Shown here: positions 12,046-24,800 of the stretch, piece after piece
Layout of the letters: every line of letters begins with the position of its first letter
Position numbering within the stretch: the stretch's first letter is position 1
NCBI GenBank assembly: GCA_022113835.1
Contig: JAILWY010000014.1
Coordinates: forward strand, 6,201,501-6,265,500
Reading direction: 5' to 3'
Length of the DNA stretch: 64,000 nt
Source of the DNA: Atopsyche davidsoni
Lineage: Eukaryota > Arthropoda > Insecta > Trichoptera > Hydrobiosidae
The notes under the pieces: model-generated
Database searches by the model: none
Told to the model about the DNA's origin: nothing
The model's input: only the letters and a program-made list of their open reading frames with translations
Made by a program: the position numbers and the translations under genes

Positions 12046-15000
12046 AATAATTAATATTAACACTGCCATTTAAGTTTAATTCAAGAGTAATTTTCACAGA
12101 ATGCAGAGCCTAAAACGCAGGAAAAAATAAATAGATTAGACAAATGATCATAATTTTAATGTATATAATAAATCAATTTGTTATTTTATTAGACAGTAGA
12201 AATATTTAATGATTACTAAGGAATATTGGTGAAGAAATATAAAGTCCGGTAATTATCTTATAAACAATGCGTATATTCTTTTTGTACATTTGTAAAGTGC
12301 AATAGCTTCTACAAGCCGAGCATCATTGTTTGCGCTCATAACAAAGTAAGAATTTCCCCATAAAAATGTCGATGGACTCCACAAGTGAGACGATTTTTTG
12401 ACTAGTCGATGTGTGGCCATGAATACGGAGTGCCTGCTCGCCGGGGCGTTCACAGGCTGCGGCGGCGGCGACCGCATAGAGAAACACCATGGAATCCATC
12501 TTATTAAACTTGAGTGTTTTTCAACTGTGAAGAATTCGCACTTTTACACTGTTCATATGAAAATAAAATAAAATTTTCAAGTGTTATAAAAACCAAAAAA
12601 AAAACTCTATTACATTCATGCAAATGCAAAAAATATGATACACGTTTCAAATGGAAAACCAATGTTTTTATATTTATATATTTGCCTGTTAAAAATATAT
12701 ACTTCTAATGTAATTTCCTCTCCATGGTACTAAATATCTAGATATATCCATATATATATAATTTTTACACAAAACGTGGTTTTCTGTAGCCTGTAAAAAT
12801 AATTCGTGTTTAAATTTTTTAAATACCTATTGCGGTAATATAAATATATTCAAAATAACATTTGTTTCTCACTCTTGAGAAATAATATAGAAACCAGGAT
12901 ACGACTGGAATAAGAAAAAAAAAAAAAAAATTTCGATGAGAGATCGTGACTTGTAGTGCAGAGATAAAAAAAGATACGGGCAATTGACCTTCCAGTTAGG
13001 ATTGAAGGAGACAACAGTGAAAATACATGAAATCATAGACGTTTTCCAGTCATAAAAATGGAAACAACTTGTCTGCAAAACACGACATGATCACAAAACG
13101 AACACAAAATCACCAACGAGCTGTAGTATCGTGTACGATAGAAGATACTGAAAAGTGATACTTATGATGATATAAATTTGATGACTCATTTTACTTTTTA
13201 CTTATAAAGCCTATAATATAAAATATATATATATATATATAAGTATCCATCACATAGCTAAATTAAAATAAAATAAACTTGTACGAGTATATGCATATCA
13301 GTCTTCTTTACAATAATCATCATGTATATCTTATAAGAATAGTGTATACATAAAATTAAACAGATCCTATTTTTTCTTAAAATCATGAAATGTAACTATG
13401 AACGTTATATATTTTTTCAGATATTGTTTGTCCTGAACGCTATAGGCATACCTTCAGACCTAAATCAAAGCATCCCCTGACATTTGATTCCAATCTGATC
13501 CCACGATTGACTTGCTTTGCTGCTTTACTTTGCTGAAGGGTTGCCTGTTGCTTAATTATTAATTTAATAATTAATTTTAACTTTTGAAATGAGTGCCGCT
13601 TCTTCTGGTTCGCGGCTTGTCTTTTTAAATACTTTGACATCTGCTGCTTTTGATATGGCCTCAATTTTGACACACTAATTTCCGGTTATCGACTGACTAG
13701 AATTTATGGCGATTATATAAATAAAGATAAACAGGAATATCAAAGCTTCTTCTCGGGGTATCCTTTCGAAACAACAGTTATTTTCGTGAAAATTGAATTG
13801 AATAAAATGTTGAAACTCAATCAATTGAAAAGTAAATTTTCTAACTCTTTCTCTCTTCTCACTTTTGATTAATTTAAAGTAAAATATATATTGGAAAGTC
13901 TATTATTCAATATCCGAATCTTCATTCCATAAAAATAGAAGAACGCAAAGTATTAGATTTTTTTGATCACTTTATTTTTTTATTTAATATGTATGTAGAG
14001 ACTGTAAGAGAAAAAGTTGTTTTTCATAGTATAAATTTAAAAAATTTACTTTTATATTTACAAAATCTAAAACTAAAATAACGGTAAAAAGCATTATGCC
14101 TAATGTAAAACTCACAAGCGCCAGACCGTAGCCTTGCAATTAAGCACTGTGCCAGCGCACACGAATCTAGCGAACCCCATTTCCAGCGCTAGCAATAATA
14201 CTAGAATATAAGTATCTCATTACCAGGTGGCAGGTTATTACGAGTATTACATAGGTGCACACTCCAAAAGACTTTCTTGTGAAAATTAAAACTACTTCGA
14301 TAGTGACTATAAAAAAACTTAATCCTTCAAGGACCAAATTCACGCTGCTCGGCGAGCGTCGCGGTGCTGCAGCGTGACTGCGGCAGGTATTTGCGAGGGT
14401 TGTTTTATAACGCGAGCCTTACTGGAAGGCTTTCGGTCCAGCGCCGTAAACTTATCCGACAAGCGAGCCCCCGTCAAAGCTTCATCTCCTAACGAAGCTG
14501 AAAGACTGTTGAGTCGCTAAACAGAAATAAGGGCGGACATTGAAAAGAATAATGTTTTTCTCCAGAGCTAATTAAAATCTGTGCTGACGTACTTACTATT
14601 CACCACACTGTAAACTAATATACTCGTATAATTTATTCAACGTTTTCTTAAGATAAATATATATCAAAGATGGTAGTCAATTTCACGATAAAATAATTAT
14701 AAAAATATAATAAGGTTTCAAAGTCGGATATAAAAAGAAAATTCTTATAAAATTTTATCCTTTGGGGCAACCATAGTATATTAAAAAAATAAGCTTAAAA
14801 TGGATCAAATCTAAAATTAAAATTGTTGTGGTTTTATCGGTTCTTCTTTCTAAATTATATTAGTATTATTATAATAAAAGTAATATTTAAAAAAATGGAT
14901 AAAACTTATTATCATTTAAATAAATCAAAAAAGGCTGTGACATAAAACTGATTTATATACGGAGCAGGTTTTATGCACTGTACTAAATACAAGTGTAGAC

Positions 15001-16370
15001 TTGTTAACATAAATAGAAATAAGAAAAATAATGCTATGTTTATGGCGCTGAAATCTTTTTAATTAAATCAAGCAGAATATACCTGATTTAAAAACACATA
15101 GAAATTAATTCAATATGAGTTTTAAGCGACGATAAAATTGGCTTCGTCAGCAAAGGGCGTTCGCCATTTTTTCAAGATTAGACGACGAGACTGTGAAATT
15201 AGTAACGCAACGGCGAGTTTATGCTTCACTTTTACTGAACAAACTTCTTCTTTTGTTCATTCGTCTTTTCCTTCGACAAAGAAAATTACATGCAACGAAA
15301 AATAAATTAAAGAACCTTTTAAATCGAAATACGTGGGATAACAATTTTTAAAAATAAACAATCAAATTTCATTGTCATTTGAAATGAAATAAATCAACTA
15401 ATAATTTAATTGAGATTTACTCAATTTAATATTTATTTTTAAATTATGGAGATTTTTGAGTTATTTTTCTACGGCTTATAAAGTGATCTTCTTCTTGGCC
15501 TTTTAATAAATAAAAATGCTCTTAAAAAAATGTTTAAGCATCTAGAACCTACAATTTGTTCTCAGATAATTCCAAATTAGTATTTTAAAAAAATATCGTT
15601 ATATAATTAAAACACATTTTTAAATTCTCTTTATAACGTAAATTGAATTTTAACAAATGCTTTCTATCAAAATAATTAAGCATAGACAAAAAAATTATTA
15701 ATAGTAAGAATATTTCACAGTTGTTTTTTTAATATTATGTTTGAACTTTGTTAAACAAGTTTCCCACGTTAGACTTTTAGTTATATACAATATAACTATA
15801 TTAATTTTATTATTACATTCTGAAAATAACAAAAGTTATACTGAAGCCAATAATTACTAGCTGAAAAATTCAGAGAAATAAGTCGAAAAACACGAAGAAT
15901 TTAATAATATTTGTTTTATTAACTTGATATCAACTAAACTTTCTATGGATTATTACAACGTAACCTAACCTTACCAATAATTCCAATTTTTGAAAGATCA
16001 AATTAAGTACAAAGTAATACAACTAATCAAAAATATTGGCGATGGCATCACGACTTGTATCCTGAATATTCAAACTGAAGCTCAAAGGAAATGCTCAAAA
16101 ATTAAAATTTATTTAGATGTCTGAAATAATGCAGGAGAGCGATATCATATGAAAATTATAAAATATATTAATTTTTAAAAAATAAAACACAATGTGTATG
16201 ATTAAATAATTATATCAAATTAAAAAAAAAACACGTTAAAGAGTTCAAATATATTAAATTGAAAAAACTATTCGCGCTTTGCTTTTCTTTCTTTTTATGT
16301 ATTCAGAGACGTGTGAATATGAATTATATCACAGTGTACAAAATTGTGATAACAATGTGTTTTTCTGAAT
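12046..16370. other. intergenic AT-rich region
   Basis: No gene is seen. There are GC-rich patches at 12400-12480 and 14345-14480, a short AT run near 13221, and poly-A and poly-T tracts. Most of 14600-16370 is featureless. Confidence 0.6.
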
Positions 16371-16378
16371 GAAACTTT

Positions 16379-16593
16379 GGTACTTGTTTTTTATCCGACC
16401 ACCAAAAAACTTGTACCTAACCTAGCCTAACTTAACCTAACCTAACCTATCACAACGAATAGAGCGAACATGGAAATCTGCAAAGGAACGAAATAAACGC
16501 CACAACGGGACTCATCGTCATATGATAGATTCTTATCTCTGCAAGTACATGTACATTAAAAAAAATTTGGTGGTCGGATAAAAAACAAGTACC
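16379..16593. mobile_element. non-autonomous TIR element, copy 1
   Basis: This is a 215-bp element with perfect 28-bp terminal inverted repeats starting GGTACTTGTTTTTTATCCGA, almost the same as copy 2. It is flanked by an exact 8-bp duplication, GAAACTTT (16371-16378 and 16594-16601). The interior shares with copy 2 a telomere-like CCTAA-rich run (about 16415-16449) but is otherwise different and shorter. No coding potential is seen. Confidence 0.88.
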
Positions 16594-16634
16594 GAAACTT
16601 TCATAACTAACAAATATTATAATAGATAGTAAAT

Positions 16635-16817
16635 CAGAAATTCAATATTTTTGACATACGAGTATTTGGTGGAATTCCATTTTAATATTTTTGAGTAAAA
16701 TACTTTAAATATTTTCACATGTTCGTTTTTATTTGTGACCGGTTTCGCCAACCTTTCACGTTGGCGTTATCAAACACTCTGTTTGTATTTCACTCAAAGT
16801 ATTTTACTCAAAAATAT
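16635..16817 (-). mobile_element. dispersed-repeat fragment, possibly Penelope-like
   Basis: The segment is bounded by 12-bp direct repeats TAGATAGTAAAT (16623-16634 and 16818-16829), consistent with a variable-length target duplication of a retroelement. Inside are perfect 23-bp inverted repeats (16684-16706 and 16796-16818; the last base overlaps the flanking direct repeat). Between them on the minus strand is a hammerhead-like core ending GGCGAAACCGGTCAC. Penelope-like elements are known to carry hammerhead motifs in their terminal repeats. No reverse transcriptase frame is present, so the class is inferred. Confidence 0.5.
16735..16774 (-). ncRNA. degenerate hammerhead-ribozyme-like core
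   Basis: On the minus strand the order is TTTGATAA, a perfect 7-bp stem (CGCCAAC with GTTGGCG, 7-nt loop), then GAAAC and CCGGTCAC. This is the layout of the hammerhead core (CTGATGA, stem II, GAAA, stem III), but CTGATGA is altered at two positions. The cleavage activity is therefore probably lost. It may alternatively be a chance stem in a dispersed repeat. Confidence 0.4.
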
Positions 16818-16829
16818 TAGATAGTAAAT

Positions 16830-18735
16830 ATATAAAAACCAGTTGTTTACACAGAACCATCGTAGCACTTGCACGAATGTTCTCGTACTCTGGCGCATTA
16901 GCCTCGTCTACGGCGGGGAGCGCTTCCGCCCCTCGCATATCGAATTTCATAGTAAAAGAGTTTATCCGCCCCAATATGGATAATCTGGCGCAAGGGCGGG
17001 CTTTGCCGCCCCCGGGGCTGAGTGTTGCGACAACATATGCGATGCAATAATACTTTTTCCGCTTGCTAAAAAAACTACTTCGCCATTCTGGTTGAATCAC
17101 TTGCAGTACTTTCGGCTGATGCAAGTGAACATGTCGCATGTTTCGTTTTTTTATTAACAAATACCGTACAAAGCTTTTGATGAAATTTAAAACTTGAAAG
17201 TTTTTTTTTATTTTACACAGGCAACCGTCTCTGTATGTTTTACTTTTGCCTTGTATCATTTCATATTTTTTGTCTTAAAAGAAATTCTACGCAATTCATT
17301 TTAATATCTTTTAATCATTTTTCTTTTCAACATCGACATTGTTCATCCTAAAAACAATCTTTTTCGTTTACAATTAAAAAGTCTTGATTAAGAAAAAACT
17401 AAAACTGAGATTCTACAACTTTTTTAAAGTTTTAGTTTTATTTTAACAATTGTTAATGAATAAATGATATTTCAAAGATATCAATTAAAAAAGATTATAG
17501 CTAATTTTTTATTTGACGAACATATGTAGTAAGTAGTGTTTCAACAATTTGCAACCGTTGAGCCATCATGTGCTATACGCAATCAGTAAAGTATTAAATA
17601 AGTTATTTGTTTATTTAAAAAATTTGATTGAACGTTAATTTCTTCATTTTTAATCAACTATGAGATTAAAACTTAAAATATATGCCAATTTTGAGTTTGA
17701 GAAAATTTGAGTTTTGAGAAAATGAGTATATAGATGTTTGCTCGATACTATACAAATAAACATACACAAAACTTGATAATGATAAAATGATTGATAAATA
17801 AAAATTCTTCCGAAAAAAATGGCACTCCGTTAATATTATCCGAGTCGACGTTTTTCAAATTAACGTCGAAAACAGATCGTCACCGGCCTCCGCTCGCTAC
17901 CGGAAACACTTATCAACGAGGATATTTATTCGCCGAATTCGATTAACAAGACAATGACGCGGCCTTTTTCAGTCGACCGATGCGAAATATCCCAAAACTT
18001 CCGGCTGAAACAGAATCAAAAAGTCTGAAATTTATTCCGCGCCCGCTGGGACGCTCCGAGGGGTTCAATTCGCCCGATGCTCGGGGGTGTTCTTTTAATG
18101 CAAGGTTTAATTTACTCAGAATGTTTGAAAGGAAATGGAATAAAAATAGACTTTATCTTTTAGAGGAAGTGATATAATATTGGCTCCTGATTACGTAGCT
18201 AGCCTCATCTCATTTAGATTAAATGATCACGCAGTAATCATTTTATTCATAAAAATTTAAGTATAACGAAACATACTTTGTTTTATTTATTTAACAAAGT
18301 ATATAGTCTGGCAACGCAGATATCAAAGCAGGAATCTTTATTATTTTGAATTTTATGGACTGATATCATCAAAGAATTTATGTCTTGTTGATCTCATCTT
18401 AAGTGTGATGTGTTTCACTGAGGTCTCCAATTTAAATACAAATAAACATTCTACCCTAAATAAATAAACCCTGTGAAACGAGTTCAGGATCATTCAAAGA
18501 GTGCGACACCTCTGAACTATAAAACAAAAAGGAATCCTAAAGCAAGACCTTTTTTTCTAATTCCGCCGAGCTCGTCTTTCAAACACACGTACAATCGATA
18601 GTAATCTTTTATCATAACCTAAAACAATTGACTCGTCCCTCAGCTGGACATTGTCCTCAGGCGAAGTAAGGTCAAGGGACATCACGGGGCCCATCGGGAA
18701 CAGCCCCTTCTTTGAACTACAGCCATGTTAAAAAC

Positions 18736-18826
<91 letters not shown>

Positions 18827-21800
18827 GATATCTAAAGCAATTGAACTAAAATATACAAAAGACTGTCTTTAGTTTAACAGGAACAGTTGACTAACAGGGG
18901 CCCTCCGGAATATTAAAAATGACACTTTTTGCGTTCGGACAGGTGTGTGTACCTGGCCGGAAGGTCTTTGCGCGAGAAATCGAAGGGAAAGGGGGCATTC
19001 TAGAACAGTTTCCTGAAAAATCCTGATTTTTCCCAGGGGATGTCGTGAGACAGGAGCTCCGCATCCCCCGCTGGCCGACGCCTGGGACGACGCGACGGGG
19101 CGTTGAAAAAAAAAATAGTAATTCAATTTCCTCGAGACGAGCGAACTGGGAACTTTGATTTAGTTGGACTCCAGTCGGAAAACTTAGTTCTATTTTAACG
19201 GTAGTTTTTTTTTACACTAGACTCTTAGCATATTTTCGAATTTACAATTCATAAAAGCTAGATGAGAATCTCAAATTATGGGTGTTCATACATATTTTAT
19301 GCCATAAATTCAATAAATCTTGTATGACCTTTGATCAAACATTGAAATGTTTGAACATGAAATATATATTACAGCTTAACGTAGTATTATAGTTAGTTAA
19401 TGAATTAATAATATTTTATTCGAATGCACCGACAAAAACACTTTTACCTATTAAAAAAAATAAATTAATATCATTGTGTTTTCGGTTGGAATATACTTAT
19501 TATAATAAAATATCGTAGCATGTAAATTTCTAATATTATATAATGTAATGGATAAAATTTTAGGTTCAATGATTAAGTAGTGTTTTATTTTGTCATTTTT
19601 TTTTTGTACTTGTACAAAAAAAACTTCTTATTGTCTTATAAATTATAACATTAGATTCCTATGATTTATATCTGATATTATTAAGAAATGACGTCTAAAA
19701 ATAAACGCGATTTTATCTGTAACCTTCAAGGAAAAGAAGCAAATAAAAGAAGAAAGATAAAAAATAATTGCAGGAAGTTCTGCCATTAACAGAAGATCGT
19801 TTCCCGGAGATCATATCTTATATTTTTACGTCAATTTTCGTATAAAAATCCTTTTCAAGGCAAGAAAGTCTTCGCAATTGTTCACAATTTATTATTTATG
19901 ATATATACAGAAAATATATATTAATGTAACCGGAAAGTCTGAACATTATATCAATAAACATTAATGTTATTAAAAAAAAAACATTTTGTTTTTTTATAAT
20001 GGTACTTCCATCTTATACACCGTGTTTCTTAACGATGAACCTCTCGTATTCCCACTACAATGAGTGATAACAGTTTTTATTGCATTAAAAAAGTATTTTA
20101 CTTTTACTATGTATAATTAATTTTTACTCAATAATTTACGTATAGTACAAGATGAACGAAACTACTTTTTTTATTTATCCAAACTAAAAAAAAAAAGACA
20201 CATTGTTATTATCTACTAACACATCATAACATGTAAAAAAACAGGGTAAATTTTTATTGCTGTAGGTTATACAAAAAAGCTCGTTTTGTTTTTATACTTA
20301 CGCTTATTAAAAAAATATAAAACTTAAATATTTAGGCGTTTTAATGTTTAAAAAAATGATGTTTTTTTTAACATAAAAAAAATGTTTATCCGTTCATGTG
20401 TGATAAATTTTAGAATAATTTTAATACGAGTATTAGAATAGCGTTATTCATATTGACAGGAAACACATTTTGATTCCAGAAACTATACTCTTTATTAAAT
20501 GCTGAGCGAACAAACGAAAACATGTCACTATCTTCGCTTCATTTGTTCGATAGGCTAAAAAAGGTATCATTTACAAAAGGGGGCTGTTTGGAATAGCGCC
20601 ACATCAGGTTAATTTCCACGGCCGAATGAATGGAGAAGGAAAATACGTAAAAGTCCTTTTACTTCACGAAAGTTGGCGAACTGGGAGCAAAAAAGACAGA
20701 ATGACACCCCAGCGTCGCAATTGTAGGGAAAAAAAAACTGTGAAAATCCGGGAAGGCTAGGCCTTCCAGTACAAACAGACTTCATATCGAGTTTGTCAAC
20801 AAACTTAGCCAAGTTTCTGCTTCATAAAATTTTATTTTAATGTCACATTGGAATTTTTTATTTCCTCGGAATAGTATGCAGATGCTCGCCTTCGGGATCG
20901 GGGCAGTTCCATTACGCGTGAAGTGCCTCTTGTATACTCTCGATATTATTGTTATCACCCCTTGAATCGATACAAAATATGTTCATGTTTTTTCATTTAA
21001 TTTTACTGTGCGCCGTATTCGTAGTCTATGTAAGTCCCCGTATTGCAAAAGTTTGCATAATTTATCGACTCTCTCAACACACATAGATCCATGAGTTTGA
21101 AGTACTACTATTCAGAGATACACATTTCAGTTAAAAATATTAACTATGTAATTAAACAAATAAAAACCTTTTTTTGTTGAGTCTTTCAGACAGCAAGTAA
21201 CTCAAGTACAATTTTAAACATTTTTTTTTAATATTTATCTTTTATAAACAATTTTTTTTTTTTACTGATTTTGTTTGCTTGCGATACTGCAGTTAACCAA
21301 TTTATTAGGTTTAATATTCAAATTATATATTCATTCAACGGTGCATAAATGTTAAGCATCTTTTAAAATGCAAAGTGCTCCATCTTGGCAAAAGAGACCA
21401 TGTGGGTATTATGGTGCACAATGTACAATGTAAAATAAACGCTGCCGGTACACAAGCGGGGCGAAGAGACAATGCTCTCGGATCTCTGAGCGAGAAATTT
21501 AAATAATAAAATGAAGCATTTTACTCATTCGAGGCATAAAGCAGGCCCGGGCGAGGGGCAGAGGTCTCATTAAGGTGGCCCCTCACTATTCAGTATTCAA
21601 ACTTTTCTTCGGAACGACCATTCAGTTTGCTTGAAACGAATAAAAAGGACAACTCGACAACCTTTCGAGTATCATGCTCCGAGATTATTCTCCGAGTAAA
21701 GTTTCTTACATTTGTTTGAGCAAATTGAAAATTATACAGAATTCTCATTGTTGTTTGTATTAATATGATATATAAACCTTCTGTTAACCTATTTAAATAC

Positions 21801-24800
21801 AACTTTTAGATTTAAATAATACTTGCTGATTTATTTAAGACAAACTACTATACGCAACGGTCTACAAGTGCTTAAACACATTTCATTTCGGAAAACAGAA
21901 ACTTGCGCCCATTGTGAAAGTTTCGAATGATTGCTTCTACAAATTAATATGTTTATATATAATGAGATTTTTTCTATAAGATACCAACAAGACCATGTCT
22001 TAAATTATTTAATCGTAAAAAGTAAATAGATTCTTCTTTATTAGCATAACTCAACTGACGTTGGCGAGTACAAAGCCGCTTGCGGGGTGAATGCTTCAGA
22101 ATAATGTAATAGAAAACTTTCTGATCAAATTTGTAATTTAAAGACATTGATACGAAGTTTTAGGGTTGGTTTGCTTTTTCTTGTTAGAACAAAAATAGTT
22201 TTAACGAGTTTACGAGACGGAATATAGGAGCTGTGAAATGAGATTTTTATTTGAGCACTGAACATAATATTAATAAGAAACATTATGAAGATATACATTT
22301 CAGTTAAATGAATTTTTAATACTTAAATAAACGGACACTATTGACTTAAGTAACTTTTCAAGCTTAATTTAAAACCTAATATTGCTTATATATCAAGATT
22401 TATAGCATTCCTCAAAAGACCAACACTATCATGACCAAACTACATGAAGGTATTTCCTATAATTTTATGTCTGCAGAATAACTTGTTAAAATATTAACTA
22501 AGGTTATTGTAGTTTGATTTAAAAAATACTTAATGTATTTTACAAATAAACCACTATATGATATATCAAGAACTGTTTTAACAATTACGATTAATAAAAA
22601 ACGTATTAAAAATATATATTTAATAAAAACAGATTTTTACAAAGTTAATACAAACCTATTAACTAACATAACTACCATAATAATTTTCGATATCCGAAAT
22701 TTTGTTAATGCGCTTATAATAAGAGAAACGTTTTAATTTTATAATCACAATGGCTTAATAATATAAAAATAAACTCATCGAGTATGAGTTTCATTGATTA
22801 GAAATTCTGTTTTAATAAATAAATCATTGAAAAAAAATAATAAATGTTCCTATATAAATTAAAAATTTAATCTTATTTTAACTTTGCACTTGTGTCTTTT
22901 TCTACTTGATATTCAAACAAACTCTAATAAATAAATATAAAAAACAAGTAACCGGAAGCGTATCCTTCCCGCTTGCGCCCCCTCGCGCCGCTCAGGCTTC
23001 CGGGGTGGCTGTGACCGCAGATGTTCACAATCAACCCTGCTTGTACAGAAGCGGGTTACTTTACAGGAGACGCGACTTACTTCCCGTGGTTTATCGTTTG
23101 CTTCTGCCCAACAAATCATTGTTGCATCGGACGTAGCGTGCAACGACACGAGAAGTCAGGCAATTCTTTATCAAAACAAAATGGGGCAGCACAGTGCGAA
23201 AACATTGCTACCTTTTCACCTTAATTTAATATCATAAATATGAAACGACTTGAAATATAATACAAAATAACTACCTCTTTGTGTTTGGGCACACAATTTT
23301 TTTGTTATTTATTAGTTCATTTGTATAACCTTATAGGTTCCGCTCAGCTTTTGATCATTTTTTTGGTTAAACTAATTAAGCGGAGTTTTATGATTTAATA
23401 CGAACAGAAATATGATTTTGTTGTTTCTATTTAATGATTTATGAAAGTTGTTGTAAATAAAAATTAATCAATATACTTAAATAAAAAAATATTAAAAAAA
23501 AAATATATATATATATATGTGTGTGTGTGAAATTTACGATTTCTGCTAAGCACTTATCACAGTTATTTGATAATGTGAAACACTGAAGTATACATATAAA
23601 AAATAAGTGTATCAGTGTAAAAGTTTTAATAGTATTTTTTTTGGCTCTTCGATTTAATAATATATAATTTCTGTTACAAATATTTCTGTCGATTGAAAAT
23701 TATAGAAAAAAGTACAAAACCTTATTTGAGAATGTCAAAAGCAGTTCACTCACTAGGATGAAGTATTTATTTTATGAGAAAATGTACTAGGAGTGAAAAA
23801 TACGAAAATATTTAAAAATGATTTATCTTCAAAGGTGAATAGAGAAAACTCTTATCGTAAAGGCACCCAGCTTCAAATTTTTATTTTAATAAAGTAATTA
23901 AAAAATTTATATACTAACAAAAACTAAAAAGCAAATAGTGGTGGCAATATTACTTAGCACGTATGTACCTGCAACGTTAAAAGATACAAAAGGGGCAACG
24001 TTTTTAATTTTCTCTCCTCTAGAAGGTCCTGACTACTAAATTAATTCTCCTCCGTTGGCCGCTGCACTACGGGCGGGAGATGTAATTAACTGCACTTAAA
24101 AGTGTTGTGACTTGCTTAGTGAGTTGGCAAATAGTAACTCAACACTGGCGCCGCTGGGGGGTGCGGGCGCATCTCCCGGGAAGCCTTCGCCCACTCATGC
24201 ACTCGGGGGTGAGACAGAGGGAAGCCGATCTCTAATCAATAGGCACCCAGGTGAGAAGCGTTGAGTCCTTTTGAGTATGATTTCATGGTTTAAATTGTAT
24301 AGTAGTGAGTTATGTATTTTCCCTGCTAGTTTACAATCATAATATCTAGGAAATACCGACCGACTTAAGTCTTATAATTTTATTGCATTAAGGAATACCT
24401 GTGTAATTATATGTCGCCGCTTGAAAGTAATTTAGACTCCTTCCTGGAAAGGTTCGGGGTAAAAACGTGTTTTCCAAATGCATCTAGTATTCTATTGTAT
24501 ATTCATGTTAATAATCCCTTTGGGTATTTCTTATGTTTTCTTATGACATTTTTTCCCAAATGTAACTGTTTATATTTACTGTAAATAAGAAGGACGCTAT
24601 GCCGCTCCAAGAGATTCATTCAAAAATCATCGGCCGTTACCACCGGAGCCTTGGCTCTCGAGCCTCGGGTCTCTTTATTTTATTGCAATTATTTAAATCA
24701 GTCTGTTTTCAAAGTCCACCGAGGAGCGAGCTATCATTTATTGTAACTAATTCGACCATCGGCTGTTTGCCGATGTATACATGTATATTAAATAAACTTC

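Noticed and set aside
16804..17259. 151-codon ATG-initiated minus-strand frame, the longest in the window
   Set aside because: It crosses a CpG-rich island (which lacks stops), ends inside a dispersed repeat, and shows no domain or splice context. It is worth a database search but not a call.
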